From contig CAJCHO010000039.1 of the NCBI GenBank assembly GCA_903970145.1, positions 1 to 64,000 of the forward strand: a stretch of DNA of 64,000 bases. The letters are read 5' to 3'. Below the pieces are notes generated by a model. It saw only the letters and a list, made by a program, of their open reading frames with translations. It was not told the DNA's origin and ran no database searches. Position 1 is the stretch's first letter. Each line of letters starts with the position of its first letter. Made by a program: the position numbers and the translations under genes. This DNA is from Mycobacteriaceae bacterium. GTDB taxonomy: Bacteria; Pseudomonadota; Gammaproteobacteria; Burkholderiales; Burkholderiaceae_D. Below are positions 28,635-38,613 of the stretch, piece after piece.

Positions 28635-28878
28635 GTTGGTTCTCCTTGCGATCGAGAGGCGACCGGGTTTGGGGGCAGCACACCCGAGCCTCTAGGCCGA
28701 AAATGATTTAAATTGCAGGCTCTGCGCAACTACCTCAACATTATGTTCTGAACGACTGTGCTATTTTCCGGGAACGAGAACCGCTACGCGCGCCCTAGAA
28801 CGCGCAACCCACAAAGGCGCCCGTCCAGTCGAGTGCACAACAGAGACAACGCAGTTTATCAGGAAGCATCCATCCCCT

Positions 28879-30561
28879 ATGAATTCGAACGCCCAGGCGA
28901 GCATTCTTGAACAATACGGCCCGCGCGAGGCCATGGAGTACGACGTCGTCATCGTCGGTGGGGGTCCGGCCGGTCTCGCCGCGGCGATCCGCTTGAAACA
29001 GTTAGCGCAAAAGGAAGGCCGCGAGGTGAGCGTGTGCCTGCTTGAGAAGGGTGGCGAGCTGGGTGCACATACGCTTTCGGGTGCGGTCATGGATCCGCGC
29101 GCGATGACGGAGCTCTTTCCCGACTGGAAGGAACGTGGCGCGCCCTTGAACACTCCGGTCAAAGAGGATCGCTTTTTGTTCCTGTCCGAGACGAGCGCTC
29201 TGCGCACGCCCCATTGGATGCTGCCGGACTGCTTTCAGAACACGGGCAACTACATTGTCAGCCTCGGCAATGTCGTGCGCTGGATGGGCAAACAGGCCGA
29301 GGCGCTCGGCGTCGAGGTCTTCCCGGGGTTCGCAGCAGCCGAAGTCCTCTACAACGATAGGGGCGCGGTGCGCGGTGTGGCCACCGGCAACATGGGCATC
29401 GGGCGCGATGGTCAGCCGACCGCGGATTTCCAGCTCGGCATGGAGCTGCACGCCAAATACACTTTTTTCGCCGAAGGCTCGCGCGGCCACCTCGGGCGCC
29501 AGTTGATGACGCGCTTTGGCCTTGCCGACGGGTCGGACCCACAGGTCTACGGAATCGGCCTGAAGGAACTCTGGGAGATTGATCCGGCCCGCCACGTGGA
29601 GGGCCTGGTCGTCCATTCCGCGGGCTGGCCGCTTGCCCGCGACACCTATGGGGGATCGTTCCTGTATCACCAGGAGAACAATCAGGTGGCGATCGGCTTC
29701 GTCGTGGGCTTGGGCTATGCCAACCCCTATCTGTCACCCTACGAGGAATTCCAGCGTTACAAGACCCATCCGGCGATCCGCCATTTCCTCGAGGGTGGCA
29801 AACGCATCGCCTATGGCGCGCGCTCGATCACCGCGGGCGGCCCCCTTAGTCTGCCCAAGCTGGTTTTTCCCGGTGGAGCGCTGATCGGCTGCGAGGCGGG
29901 CTTTCTGAATGCGGCGCGCATCAAGGGCAGCCATGCGGCGATCAAGAGCGGCATGCTCGCGGCCGAGGCCGCCTTTCTCGCCCTTGGGGTCGGACGCTCG
30001 GCCGACGAGCTGTCAGCCTATCCGGCGGCCTACGACAGTTCGTGGCTGAAGGAGGAACTGCATCGCACGCGGAACTTCAAGCAGTGGATGTCCAAGGGAC
30101 TGTACTTCGGCTCACTCATGGTCGGTATCGAGCAGAAACTGCTCGGAGGCAGGGTGCCCTGGACCCTGCATCATCACGAGCCGGACCACGCGTGCTTGAA
30201 GCCCGCCCGGGACTTCACTGCGATCGCCTACCCAAAGCCCGACGGCAAACTCAGCTTCGACAGGCTCTCGTCGGTGTTCATCTCGAACACCAATCATATC
30301 GAGAATCAGCCGATCCACCTGACGCTGAAGGACCCGACGGTGCCGGTGCGCATCAATCTGCCGGAGTATGCAGGTCCGGAGGGCCGCTACTGTCCGGCGG
30401 GAGTCTATGAGTTCGTCAAGAATGAGGATCAGAGCGAGCGCCTGCAGATCAACGCGCAGAACTGCGTGCACTGCAAGACCTGCGATATCAAGGACCCGAC
30501 CCAGAACATCGTCTGGGTCGTGCCCGAAGGCGGAGGCGGTCCGAACTATCCGAACATGTGA
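28879..30561 (+). CDS. electron transfer flavoprotein-ubiquinone oxidoreductase
   Basis: This 560-residue membrane-associated flavoprotein passes electrons from ETF, and so from acyl-CoA dehydrogenases, to ubiquinone. The FAD motif VIVGGGPAGLAAAIRL is at about residues 25-40. A quinone-binding region and the family block SGAVMDPRAM follow, and the single 4Fe-4S cluster is in the C-terminal ferredoxin-like domain (CVHCKTCDIKDP plus an upstream Cys in RYCPAGVYE). Length and order match the one-gene ETF-QO of proteobacteria and mitochondria. It is divergent from the SDR across a 244-bp gap; etfAB are not in this window. Confidence 0.96.
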   Translation: MNSNAQASILEQYGPREAMEYDVVIVGGGPAGLAAAIRLKQLAQKEGREVSVCLLEKGGELGAHTLSGAVMDPRAMTELFPDWKERGAPLNTPVKEDRFLFLSETSALRTPHWMLPDCFQNTGNYIVSLGNVVRWMGKQAEALGVEVFPGFAAAEVLYNDRGAVRGVATGNMGIGRDGQPTADFQLGMELHAKYTFFAEGSRGHLGRQLMTRFGLADGSDPQVYGIGLKELWEIDPARHVEGLVVHSAGWPLARDTYGGSFLYHQENNQVAIGFVVGLGYANPYLSPYEEFQRYKTHPAIRHFLEGGKRIAYGARSITAGGPLSLPKLVFPGGALIGCEAGFLNAARIKGSHAAIKSGMLAAEAAFLALGVGRSADELSAYPAAYDSSWLKEELHRTRNFKQWMSKGLYFGSLMVGIEQKLLGGRVPWTLHHHEPDHACLKPARDFTAIAYPKPDGKLSFDRLSSVFISNTNHIENQPIHLTLKDPTVPVRINLPEYAGPEGRYCPAGVYEFVKNEDQSERLQINAQNCVHCKTCDIKDPTQNIVWVVPEGGGGPNYPNM

Positions 30562-30934
30562 GCGCGTCGGCTCCCTGCGCAAGAAGGGAAGAGTGGGCGG
30601 CTGACCTGAGAGCAGGTCGACTAGCTCGCTAGGTCTTTTGGCTGGCGCAGGAGAGACTCAAGATCACACTTGGCTGGTGACGTTCGCCAGGTTGTAAACG
30701 GCACCGGCCGTGCTGCCGACCTGCGCCACGATCTGGACCGAAGAATTCGCGCGAGCGGAGAGGGGTCGCGCAGGAGTCCATCGCCACTGGAATACGGGCG
30801 TTGAATCTTGGTGTTCAAGATGGATCCGTTCGCCGACGCGAGCGCCTTGGGGACATGCTGACTAACTACTTCCGATGAGCCGCGTGACCGCGTTCGTCCG
30901 CATAGATGGACACCGCGACAGTCCAAATATTAGG
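30562..30934. other. intergenic stretch, no supported gene
   Basis: I see no convincing coding sequence in these 373 bp. A minus-strand frame reads VQIVAQVGSTAGAVYNLANV and ends with a stop near 30667. It looks like the tail of a protein, but it has no start and breaks upstream near 30770, so it may be a gene scar. A 101-residue minus-strand open frame at 30621-30926 has Arg/Ser-rich composition typical of a shadow. Confidence 0.4.
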
Positions 30935-31249
30935 CTAGACTCGAATGGCGTTTTGCGGAAAGAACAGTTCGACGTGCAAGACGATCGGCGAGACCCCCGA
31001 ATTGGCCCGCAGGAGACGGCTCGCCACTCCCAGGATGCGCGCCGAACGTTCCCGAAAGGCCGCCCTGAGATCGAGTTTGGGATCGAAGGAATCGCACAAC
31101 GCCTCGAGCGCCTTGCGTGGAACGAGGACATCGTGGGCGCGGCCCTGATAACTCAGTTTGAAGACCAGACCGCGCGCGGCGGAACGTTCGCTATCCGGCA
31201 CGAGTGTCGGAATGTCTCCAAAATCAGGCCGGTGTCTTGGTGGGGTCAT
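30935..31249 (-). CDS. small conserved protein resembling DUF1488
   Basis: This 104-residue cytoplasmic protein has no signal peptide. The central part reads LVFKLSYQGRAHDVLVPRKALEAL, then DLRAAFRERSARILGVASRLL and PIVLHVELF. That is the layout of DUF1488 proteins: a short beta-hairpin, an xSxEAL-like helix, an AF..xR..I helix and a final strand. The function of the family is unknown to me. An ATG at 31261 touches the GAGGA site with no spacing, so the ATG at 31249 is preferred. It sits between ETF-QO and the NUDIX gene. Confidence 0.6.
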   Translation of the reverse strand: MTPPRHRPDFGDIPTLVPDSERSAARGLVFKLSYQGRAHDVLVPRKALEALCDSFDPKLDLRAAFRERSARILGVASRLLRANSGVSPIVLHVELFFPQNAIRV

Positions 31250-31384
31250 GGGACTATGCATTCCTCAGGTTTGGCTGCTGGTTGCGAAATCGCCAGATCG
31301 CCTGGCACCAAGGTCGACCATGCGCGTTTTCCGGGTTGAACGCAAGCATTGATTCCAGAGATGCCGCTGTTCGAGCGCAAGGTT

Positions 31385-31978
31385 CTAAGACTTGGCGACA
31401 GGCTTCCATCCTCCGTGGAGGATCTTCTCGAGCCAGAAGGCGCCGATCACGGTCTTCACATCGGTGAGGGTGCCATCGCGCACCCACTCTAAGACCTGCT
31501 CTGCGGGGACCGTCAGAACATCGAGAAATTCCCCCTGATCGAGCGCTCTCTCACCGGCAGTAAGACCTGTGGCGAGGAAGAAATCGATGTGCTCGTCGGA
31601 ATAGGAGATGGCGTTATTGATCGTGCACAGGTACTCCATCCGCGCGGCCCTAAAGCCCGTCTCTTCGCGCAGTTCCCGCTCCGCCGTCACGAGCGGGGCC
31701 TCGCCAGGATCGATCTTGCCGGCCGGAAACTCGATGAAGGCCCGATTCAGCGGGTAGCGCCACTGGCGCTCCATCACGACCTGGCCGTCGTCGAGCAAGG
31801 CGATGATCATGACGGCCCCGGGATGCAGGATGTACTCACGAAACGTCTCGCTGCCATCGGGCAGGCGCACACGGTCGCGATTGATATGCAAGAAGCCGCC
31901 GTCGAAGACGCGCTCGGAAGCGATCCGGGTCTCGCGCAACGTGTCGTCGTCATCAGCCATGGTCGGCATGGTCGGCAT
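31385..31978 (-). CDS. NUDIX hydrolase, ADP-ribose pyrophosphatase type
   Basis: This 197-residue enzyme is of the NudF/ADPRase group. The Nudix box runs from GKIDPGEAPLVTAERELREE into TGF at about residues 87-109 with all catalytic Glu present, preceded by FIEFPAG as in ADP-ribose hydrolases. The N-terminus is ambiguous: array C supplies in-frame ATGs at 31978, 31969 and 31960, giving MPTMPTMADDDD, and none has a clear ribosome site. In Burkholderiales a NUDIX gene commonly follows nuoN, as here with a 63-bp gap, so it is probably read through from the nuo operon. Confidence 0.93.
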   Translation of the reverse strand: MPTMPTMADDDDTLRETRIASERVFDGGFLHINRDRVRLPDGSETFREYILHPGAVMIIALLDDGQVVMERQWRYPLNRAFIEFPAGKIDPGEAPLVTAERELREETGFRAARMEYLCTINNAISYSDEHIDFFLATGLTAGERALDQGEFLDVLTVPAEQVLEWVRDGTLTDVKTVIGAFWLEKILHGGWKPVAKS

Positions 31979-31994
31979 GGTCGGCAGGGTCGGG
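31959..31994 (-). repeat. 9-bp tandem array C, four units of GCCGACCAT type
   Basis: On the coding (minus) strand one CCCGACCCT unit is followed by three exact GCCGACCAT units. The array spans the start of the NUDIX gene. Each unit ends in an ATG-forming CAT-G junction, so it provides three in-frame start codons 9 bp apart. Written in phase, the units are ACCCTGCCG and ACCATGCCG, the same ACC-nnn-Cnn form as arrays A and B. Confidence 0.9.
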
Positions 31995-32041
31995 ATAAGG
32001 ACAGGTAGGGGGAGTAATGAGTGTCATGATATCGGTCTGGC

Positions 32042-33544
32042 TCACGAGGCCAGGGTGCGGGTGATCGCGGTCAGGCAGTACTGCATGAGCCAGCCCGGGA
32101 CGATGCCAAAGGCGAGGACTGCCGCGCCGTTGACGGCCAGCATCAGGCGCATGTCGAGTCTCGCATGGGCGATCGGCAGGTCCGTGACCGGATCGTCAAA
32201 GAACATCAACTTGACGATGCGCAGGTAGTAGTAAGCAGCGATCAAGGACATCATCAACGCAAAGACTGCAAGGCCGGTGCGGCCCGCGATCACGGCGGCG
32301 TTGACGACGACGAATTTAGCGTAGAAACCGACTGTCGGCGGAATCCCCGTCAGGGAGAACATGATGACCAGCATCACGCCGGCCGCGATCGGGCTGCGCT
32401 TGAAGAGTCCCTTCAGATCGTCCATGCTGTCGGCCTCGTAGCCGGCGCGGGACAGGAGCAGCAACACGCCAAAGGCCCCGAGCACGGTCAAGACGTAGGT
32501 CAGGACGTAAAACAGGGCCGCACTATAGGCTGAGGCCGCCGAGTAGGCGTTGCCCCCGACGACGCCTGAGAAAAGGCCGAGCAACATGAAGCCCATCTGC
32601 GCAATCGTCGAATAGCCGAGGAGCCGCTTGACACTCGTCTGGACGATCGCCGCGATGTTCCCTAGAGCAAGCGAGAGCACCGCAAGGATCATCAGCATCT
32701 GCTGCCAATCCACGGCAAAGACGATCATGCCCTCGACCAGGATGCGCAGCGTAATGGCGAAGGCGGCGAGCTTCGGCGCACCTCCGATCATGAGTGCGAC
32801 CGCCGTGGGCGCCCCCTGATAGACGTCGGGGATCCACATGTGAAAGGGCACGACGCCGAGCTTGAAGGCGAGCCCTGCGACCAGAAAGACGAGACCGAAG
32901 ACCATGATCGTATGGCTCGAGCCTCCCGTGGCGAGCTCCCGAGCGATCACGGTCAGATCGAGCGAGCCCGTCGCCCCATAGATCATCGACATGCCATAGA
33001 GGAGGAATCCCGAGGCGAGCGCGCCTAAGATGAAGTACTTCATGGACGCTTCGATGGCCGCGCGGTCATCGCGTCGTAACGCACACATCGCATAGAGCGA
33101 GAGCGACATCAGCTCGAGGCCAAGATAGATCGACAGAAAACTGTTGGCCGAGATCATGACCATCTCTCCGATGAGCGCGAAGAGCGCCATCGGATAAAAC
33201 TCACCGCCCAAGTCTCCCGAGACGATCCCGCGCTCGGCGACGAAGTCGCGCGAATACACAAAGCTCGCCGCGACCGCGATATAGCAGCCGATCTTGAGCA
33301 GGTTCGACATCGGGTCCGACACGAACATGTTGTCGAACGTGAAGATGGTGTCGGCATCGATCAAGAAGGCGAGGTTGATCACCGCGCACAATGCGATGGC
33401 GACCAGGGACAGGATGTAGGTCACGCCGCGCCTTGCGTCGCTGACGAACATGTCGATGAGCAGGATCGCCGAGACAGCGATGACGAGCAGCATCTCCGGA
33501 TACGCCGGCAGCAGATTGACGCTAAACGGATCGATCGTATTCAC
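32042..33544 (-). CDS. nuoN: NADH-quinone oxidoreductase subunit N
   Basis: This 500-residue antiporter-like membrane subunit of complex I has about 14 helices. The proton-channel residues lie in the block beginning GLELMSLSLYAMCALRR (Glu) and in AGLAFKLGVVPFHMWIPDVY (Lys). The start is a GTG at 33544, preceded by GGGGGAG 8 bp upstream and directly after the nuoM stop; the open frame to 33655 would run inside nuoM. It is the last gene of the nuo operon. Confidence 0.96.
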   Translation of the reverse strand: MNTIDPFSVNLLPAYPEMLLVIAVSAILLIDMFVSDARRGVTYILSLVAIALCAVINLAFLIDADTIFTFDNMFVSDPMSNLLKIGCYIAVAASFVYSRDFVAERGIVSGDLGGEFYPMALFALIGEMVMISANSFLSIYLGLELMSLSLYAMCALRRDDRAAIEASMKYFILGALASGFLLYGMSMIYGATGSLDLTVIARELATGGSSHTIMVFGLVFLVAGLAFKLGVVPFHMWIPDVYQGAPTAVALMIGGAPKLAAFAITLRILVEGMIVFAVDWQQMLMILAVLSLALGNIAAIVQTSVKRLLGYSTIAQMGFMLLGLFSGVVGGNAYSAASAYSAALFYVLTYVLTVLGAFGVLLLLSRAGYEADSMDDLKGLFKRSPIAAGVMLVIMFSLTGIPPTVGFYAKFVVVNAAVIAGRTGLAVFALMMSLIAAYYYLRIVKLMFFDDPVTDLPIAHARLDMRLMLAVNGAAVLAFGIVPGWLMQYCLTAITRTLAS

Positions 33545-33545
33545 T

Positions 33546-35039
33546 CTATTGCTCCCCCATCTTCTTGATCGTGACGCGCTGTTCCAGGTCGACGACGGAC
33601 GCATGCATGACGTCCACGAACGGTTTGGGATAGATCCCCATGTAAAGGGTCGCAAAGGCCAGGAGCGCGAGCATCAGAAACTCGCGCGCATTGATGTCTT
33701 TCAATTGCTCGACATGGCTGTTGATGACCGCGCCGAAGTAGACGCGCTTGTACATCCATAGCGTATAGGCCGCGCCCAGGATGAGCGCCGTCGCCGCCAG
33801 CAGACCGATCCAGAAATTGAAGTGGATCGCAGCCAGGATGACGACGAATTCACCCACGAATCCGCTGGTCCCAGGCAGGCCGCAGTTGGCCATCGCAAAG
33901 AGCATCGAGAGGGCTGCAAACTTGGGCATCTTGTTGACCACGCCGCCGTAGTCGGCGATGTTGCGCGAGTGCATCCGGTCGTAGAGCACGCCGATGCACA
34001 AGAACATGGCGCCCGAGACGAAGCCGTGGGAGATCATCTGCAGGAGAGCGCCTTCCATGCCGAAGGCGCTGAAGATGAAAAAGCCCAGCGTGACGAAGCC
34101 CATGTGGGCGATCGAGGAGTAGGCGACGAGCTTTTTCATATCGGTCTGCACCAGGGCGACGAGACCGATGTAGATGACCGCGATCAGGGAGAGCGCGATC
34201 ACGAAGCCGGCCAGCTCGTGACTTGCATCAGGCAGGATGGGCAGCGAGAACCGCACGAACCCGTACGCCCCGAGCTTCAGCATGATCGCTGCCAGCACGA
34301 CCGAGCCGCCGGTGGGCGCCTCGACGTGGGCGTCGGGCAGCCAGGTGTGAACCGGCCACATCGGCACCTTGACTGCAAACGCCATGAAAAAGGCCCCAAA
34401 GAGCAAGAGCTGGGCGGACTCGGTCAAAGGCAGATCCTGCCAGGTCCTGATGTCGAAGCTGCCGCCCGACTTGTACCAGAGATAGACGATGGCGACCATC
34501 GTCAGGAGCGATCCCAGGAGCGTGTACAGGAAGAATTTGATGGCGGCATAGACCCGCCGCGGGCCACCCCAGATGCCGATGATGATGAACATCGGGATCA
34601 GCGTCGCCTCGAAAAACACGTAGAAGAGCAGCCCGTCGGTGGCCGCAAAGACGCCCACGAGAAGTCCGGAGAGGATGAGGAAGGCCGCCATATACTGGGC
34701 GACGTTCTTCTGCACCACCTGCCAGGCGGAGATCACCACGATCACCGTGATGCCGGCACTGAGCAAGACGAACCACAAGGAGATGCCATCGACACCTAAG
34801 CCATAGGTCGCACCGAGCCGGTCGATCCAATGCAGGCTCTCGACGAACTGCAGTGCGGCACTGGAATTATCGAAGCCGGTATAAAGCGGTACCGTGACGG
34901 CAAAGCTCGTCAGGGAGCCCACCAGCGCGAGGATGCGGGAAAGGTCCGCCCGGCGGTCGTCCCCCACGGCGAGGATGACCAGGCCGAAGGCGATCGGCAG
35001 CCAGATGGACAGGCTCAGATAGGGAACGGTCTGCTGCAT
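33546..35039 (-). CDS. nuoM: NADH-quinone oxidoreductase subunit M
   Basis: This 497-residue antiporter-like subunit contributes one of the distal proton channels. Conserved features include FFEATLIPMFIIIGIWGG with the essential Glu near residue 145, FAVKVPMWPVHTWLPDAHVEAPTGGSVVLA with Lys, Trp and His near 235, and SSIAHMGFVTLGF. About 14 helices are present. It starts 27 bp after nuoL and its stop is one base from the nuoN GTG. Confidence 0.97.
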   Translation of the reverse strand: MQQTVPYLSLSIWLPIAFGLVILAVGDDRRADLSRILALVGSLTSFAVTVPLYTGFDNSSAALQFVESLHWIDRLGATYGLGVDGISLWFVLLSAGITVIVVISAWQVVQKNVAQYMAAFLILSGLLVGVFAATDGLLFYVFFEATLIPMFIIIGIWGGPRRVYAAIKFFLYTLLGSLLTMVAIVYLWYKSGGSFDIRTWQDLPLTESAQLLLFGAFFMAFAVKVPMWPVHTWLPDAHVEAPTGGSVVLAAIMLKLGAYGFVRFSLPILPDASHELAGFVIALSLIAVIYIGLVALVQTDMKKLVAYSSIAHMGFVTLGFFIFSAFGMEGALLQMISHGFVSGAMFLCIGVLYDRMHSRNIADYGGVVNKMPKFAALSMLFAMANCGLPGTSGFVGEFVVILAAIHFNFWIGLLAATALILGAAYTLWMYKRVYFGAVINSHVEQLKDINAREFLMLALLAFATLYMGIYPKPFVDVMHASVVDLEQRVTIKKMGEQ

Positions 35040-35066
35040 TGTTATTCTTCTGCCTTCTGAATTCGG

Positions 35067-37076
35067 TCAGTGAAGGATGAGCTGGCGCACCACGAACCAG
35101 GTCATGAGCGCAAGGACGCCGACCAGCATGGCCATCGCATAGTGCGACAGGATGCCGGTCTGTAGCTGGCGCAAGATGCTCGAGAACCAGCCGACCGCGC
35201 GGGCACTGCCGTTGACGAAAAAGCCATCGATGACACTCTGATCACCCCCGTGCCAGAGGCCTCCCCCTAGGATCCTTGCCCCGCGCATGAAGACCACCTC
35301 GTTGATCCGGTCGAGGTAGTACTTGTTCTCGAAGAGCCGATAGAGCCAGGCAAAGCGCTTGGCAAGCGTTCCCGGCAACTCCGTCTTGATGAGATAGAGA
35401 TACCAGGCAACGAGCACCCCGGCGGCGGCGAACCAGAGCGGCAGTCCCGTGACGGCATGCAGCGTCATCGGGATGACGCCAGCGAACTCCTCCCGCAGGT
35501 GAGCCATCGCCTCGTGGCGCTCGGCAACGAAGATCGACCCGTTGAAGAAGTCTTCGTACAGAAACGGGCCGATGATCCAGCCGGCACAGACCGAGAAGAT
35601 CGCCAACAGTACCAAAGGCAGCGTCACAACCAGGTGCGACTCGCGCGGCGGACCTCCATGGTGGTGTTCGTCGTGACCGTGGTCTGTCGTGCCCGGATCG
35701 GAGTGAGCCTGGGTGTCAAAGCGCTCCTTGCCGTGAAAGACGAGGAAATACAGGCGGAACGAGTAGAGGGCCGTGATGAAGACCCCAAAGAGCAACGCCC
35801 CGTATGCGAAACCTGATCCCCACAGCTGGGACGCGCTGACCGCATCGATGATGCTGTCCTTCGAATAGAAGCCCGCAAACCCGGGCGTGCCGATCAAGGC
35901 AAGCGAGCCGATGAAAAAGGTGATCCACGTGACCTTCATGTACTTGTAGAGCCCACCCATGTTGCGGATGTCCTGGTCGTGGTGCATCCCCAGAATGACC
36001 GAGCCTGCGGCCAGGAACAAGAGCGCCTTGAAGAAGGCGTGGGTCATGAGGTGGAAAATCGCGATCGGATAGGCCGAGGCGCCCAGGGCGACCGTCATGT
36101 AGCCGAGTTGGGACAGTGTCGAGTAGGCGATGACGCGCTTGATGTCGGTCTGCACGAGACCCAGGAAACCCATGAAAAGCGCCGTGATCGAGCCGATCAC
36201 CATCACAAAGGACAGCGCGGTGTCCGAGAGCTCGAAGAGCGGCGACATGCGCGCGACCATGAAGATGCCGGCGGTCACCATCGTGGCCGCATGGATCAGG
36301 GCCGAGATGGGGGTCGGGCCCTCCATCGAATCGGGCAGCCAGACGTGGAGCGGAAACTGCGCGGACTTGCCCATCGCGCCGATGAATAGGCAAATGCAGC
36401 TGACCGTGAGAAGTCCCCAGTGGGTGCCGGGCAATTCGAGCGCGGCCAGGGAAGGTGCCTGGGCGAAGATCTCCGCATAATGGAGTGATCCGCTTGCCGA
36501 CAGGAGTAGGCCAATCCCCAGGATGAAGCCGAAATCGCCGACCCGGTTGACGAGGAAGGCCTTCAGGTTCGCATAGATCGCGCTCGGCTTGGTATACCAG
36601 AAACCGATCAGCAGATAGGACACGAGTCCGACCGCCTCCCAGCCGAAAAAGAGCTGCAGAAGGTTGTTCGCCATGACGAGCATCAGCATCGCGAAGGTGA
36701 AGAGCGAGATATAGGCGAAAAAGCGCTGGTAGCCCGGATCGTCGGACATATAGCCGATCGTGTAGATGTGGACCATCAACGAGACGAACGTGACGACGAC
36801 GAGCATCGTCACGGTCAGTGGATCGACGAGGAATCCGACATCGAGCGTGAGCGCACCGCTCGCAGCCCAGGTGTAGAGCGTCGCATCGAAATGGGCGCCG
36901 TTCATGACGTCAAAGAGCGTGACGAGGGACAAGATGAAGGAGATCGTCACCCCGAGGATCGCAACCGAATGCGCGCCGGCCCGTCCGATGGTCTTTCCCA
37001 GAAACCCGGCGACGAGCGCGCCGGCCAATGGGGCGAGCGGAATCGCCGCGAGCAGGTTGGGATTCAATTCAGCCAC
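35067..37076 (-). CDS. nuoL: NADH-quinone oxidoreductase subunit L
   Basis: This 669-residue subunit is the most distal antiporter-like part of complex I, with the long lateral helix at its C-terminus. Seen are FFGWEAVGLVSYLLIGFW with the channel Glu, MGKSAQFPLHVWLPDSMEGPTPISALIHAATMV near residue 230, and STLSQLGYMTVALG. A His-rich loop DHGHDEHHHGG near residue 470 is a local feature of the variable cytoplasmic or periplasmic loop. It starts 4 bp after nuoK. Confidence 0.97.
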   Translation of the reverse strand: MAELNPNLLAAIPLAPLAGALVAGFLGKTIGRAGAHSVAILGVTISFILSLVTLFDVMNGAHFDATLYTWAASGALTLDVGFLVDPLTVTMLVVVTFVSLMVHIYTIGYMSDDPGYQRFFAYISLFTFAMLMLVMANNLLQLFFGWEAVGLVSYLLIGFWYTKPSAIYANLKAFLVNRVGDFGFILGIGLLLSASGSLHYAEIFAQAPSLAALELPGTHWGLLTVSCICLFIGAMGKSAQFPLHVWLPDSMEGPTPISALIHAATMVTAGIFMVARMSPLFELSDTALSFVMVIGSITALFMGFLGLVQTDIKRVIAYSTLSQLGYMTVALGASAYPIAIFHLMTHAFFKALLFLAAGSVILGMHHDQDIRNMGGLYKYMKVTWITFFIGSLALIGTPGFAGFYSKDSIIDAVSASQLWGSGFAYGALLFGVFITALYSFRLYFLVFHGKERFDTQAHSDPGTTDHGHDEHHHGGPPRESHLVVTLPLVLLAIFSVCAGWIIGPFLYEDFFNGSIFVAERHEAMAHLREEFAGVIPMTLHAVTGLPLWFAAAGVLVAWYLYLIKTELPGTLAKRFAWLYRLFENKYYLDRINEVVFMRGARILGGGLWHGGDQSVIDGFFVNGSARAVGWFSSILRQLQTGILSHYAMAMLVGVLALMTWFVVRQLILH

Positions 37077-37080
37077 GGCA

Positions 37081-37410
37081 TCAGCCCTTGAGTTCGTCGA
37101 GATCCTCGACGTTGATGGTGTTCAGATTGCGAAACAGCAACACGAGAATCGCAAGGCCGATCGCCGATTCCGCGGCTGCGACAGTGAGCACGAAAAACAC
37201 AAACACCTGACCCGCGTAGTCGCCGAGATAGTGCGAAAAGGCGATGAAATTGGTGTTCACGGCCAGGAGCATGAGCTCGATGGCCATCAGCAACACGATG
37301 ATGTTCTTGCGGTTCAGAAAGATCCCGACGACACCGATCGAGAACAGGATTGCGCCGAGCACGAGGAAGTGCGCAAGCCCAAGGTTCAATACACCCGTGA
37401 GTATCGACAT
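37081..37410 (-). CDS. nuoK: NADH-quinone oxidoreductase subunit K
   Basis: This 109-residue three-helix subunit has two membrane Glu residues, in [13 protein letters not shown] and in [13 protein letters not shown], which form part of the proton path. It is slightly longer at the N-terminus than the usual 101 residues; a later start at the TTG or the GTG within the first ten codons is possible. It lies 11 bp after nuoJ. Confidence 0.95.
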   Translation of the reverse strand: MSILTGVLNLGLAHFLVLGAILFSIGVVGIFLNRKNIIVLLMAIELMLLAVNTNFIAFSHYLGDYAGQVFVFFVLTVAAAESAIGLAILVLLFRNLNTINVEDLDELKG

Positions 37411-37421
37411 AGGTCCTTCCC

Positions 37422-38027
37422 CTATTCCTTCTTTTCCGAGGGCATGACGACGATCCGTACGCGGTCCGCACGGCGCACGGCGACCTGCCTTGCGGGTACC
37501 TGTCCGCGCCTGTCCTTGCGCCGCCGTAACGTCAGGGCGACGGCGGCGACGATCGCCAAGAGAAGGATCACCGCGGCCACCTCGAAGGCGAACACGTAGT
37601 GCGTGAAGATCCTTCGACCCAGTTCAAGCGTATTGCTGGTCCCAGCCGGAATGGCAGGTGCATTGCCCTCGGAGGACAGGAAGGTGCGCACCAGAACGAG
37701 CGCCATCTCGAGCACGATCAACACCCCGACGAAAGCCGCGAAGGGAAGATGCGCCCAGAATCCCTCGCGCAGCTTGTCGAGATTGATGTCGAGCATCATG
37801 ACCACGAACAGAAACAGCACCATCACCGCACCGACATAGACCAAGACCAGCGCGATGGCGAGAAACTCCGCGCGCAGCATCATCCAGATCGAGGCGGCCG
37901 AAAAAAACGCCAGCACCAGATAAAGCGCCGCATGAACGGGATTGCGTGCGGTGATGACCCGCAGGGCGGCGAAGATCACGATCACGAAAAAGACGTAGAA
38001 CAGCGTGATGAAGACAGTTTTATCCAT
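37422..38027 (-). CDS. nuoJ: NADH-quinone oxidoreductase subunit J
   Basis: This 201-residue membrane subunit has five helices. The conserved helix 3 block [18 protein letters not shown] carries the Tyr and the pi-bulge region that couples quinone chemistry to proton pumping. The C-terminal 35 residues are a basic tail ([20 protein letters not shown]). An 82-bp gap separates it from nuoI, the largest space inside the operon apart from those near nuoA-B-C. Confidence 0.96.
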   Translation of the reverse strand: MDKTVFITLFYVFFVIVIFAALRVITARNPVHAALYLVLAFFSAASIWMMLRAEFLAIALVLVYVGAVMVLFLFVVMMLDINLDKLREGFWAHLPFAAFVGVLIVLEMALVLVRTFLSSEGNAPAIPAGTSNTLELGRRIFTHYVFAFEVAAVILLLAIVAAVALTLRRRKDRRGQVPARQVAVRRADRVRIVVMPSEKKE

Positions 38028-38109
38028 ATTTGTTCTTGTCAGCGCCCGTGGGCCCCTCTTTGTCGAATGCAGTGCCTAAAGACCGGGGCGTGGAAGGGCT
38101 GCTCCAGGC

Positions 38110-38598
38110 TCACCGATAGGCCGCGTCGGCTGCGCGTGCAGCGGCGATCTCCTTCTCATAGCGGTCGCCCACGGCCAGAAGCATCTCCTTGTTGTAGTAG
38201 AGATCCCCGCGCTTCTCGCCGTGGTATTCCAGGATATGGGTCTCGACGATCGAGTCGACCGGGCAGGATTCCTCGCAGAATCCGCAGAAGATGCACTTGG
38301 TCAGATCGATGTCATAGCGCGTCGTGCGACGCGAGCCGTCCGAGCGCACTTCGGATTCGATCGTGATCGCAAGCGCCGGACAGACGGCCTCGCACAGCTT
38401 GCAGGCGATGCAGCGCTCCTCGCCGTTCGGATAGCGCCTTAATGCATGCAGCCCACGAAAACGGGGTGACGCCGGGGTCTTCTCCTCGGGAAACTGCACC
38501 GTGATCTTGCGCGCGAACATGTAGCGCCCCGTCAAGGCCATGCCCTTTAACAGTTCCCCCAGCATGAGGCTGTTCAGAAACTCCTTGATCGCTTCCAT
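38110..38598 (-). CDS. nuoI: NADH-quinone oxidoreductase subunit I
   Basis: This 162-residue peripheral-arm subunit carries two 4Fe-4S clusters (N6a and N6b). The motifs are [16 protein letters not shown] near residue 62 and [16 protein letters not shown] near 101. An N-terminal amphipathic helix ([16 protein letters not shown]) anchors it to the membrane arm. It starts 15 bp after nuoH. Confidence 0.97.
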   Translation of the reverse strand: MEAIKEFLNSLMLGELLKGMALTGRYMFARKITVQFPEEKTPASPRFRGLHALRRYPNGEERCIACKLCEAVCPALAITIESEVRSDGSRRTTRYDIDLTKCIFCGFCEESCPVDSIVETHILEYHGEKRGDLYYNKEMLLAVGDRYEKEIAAARAADAAYR

Positions 38599-38613
38599 CA
38601 GAGACTTCCCGGG

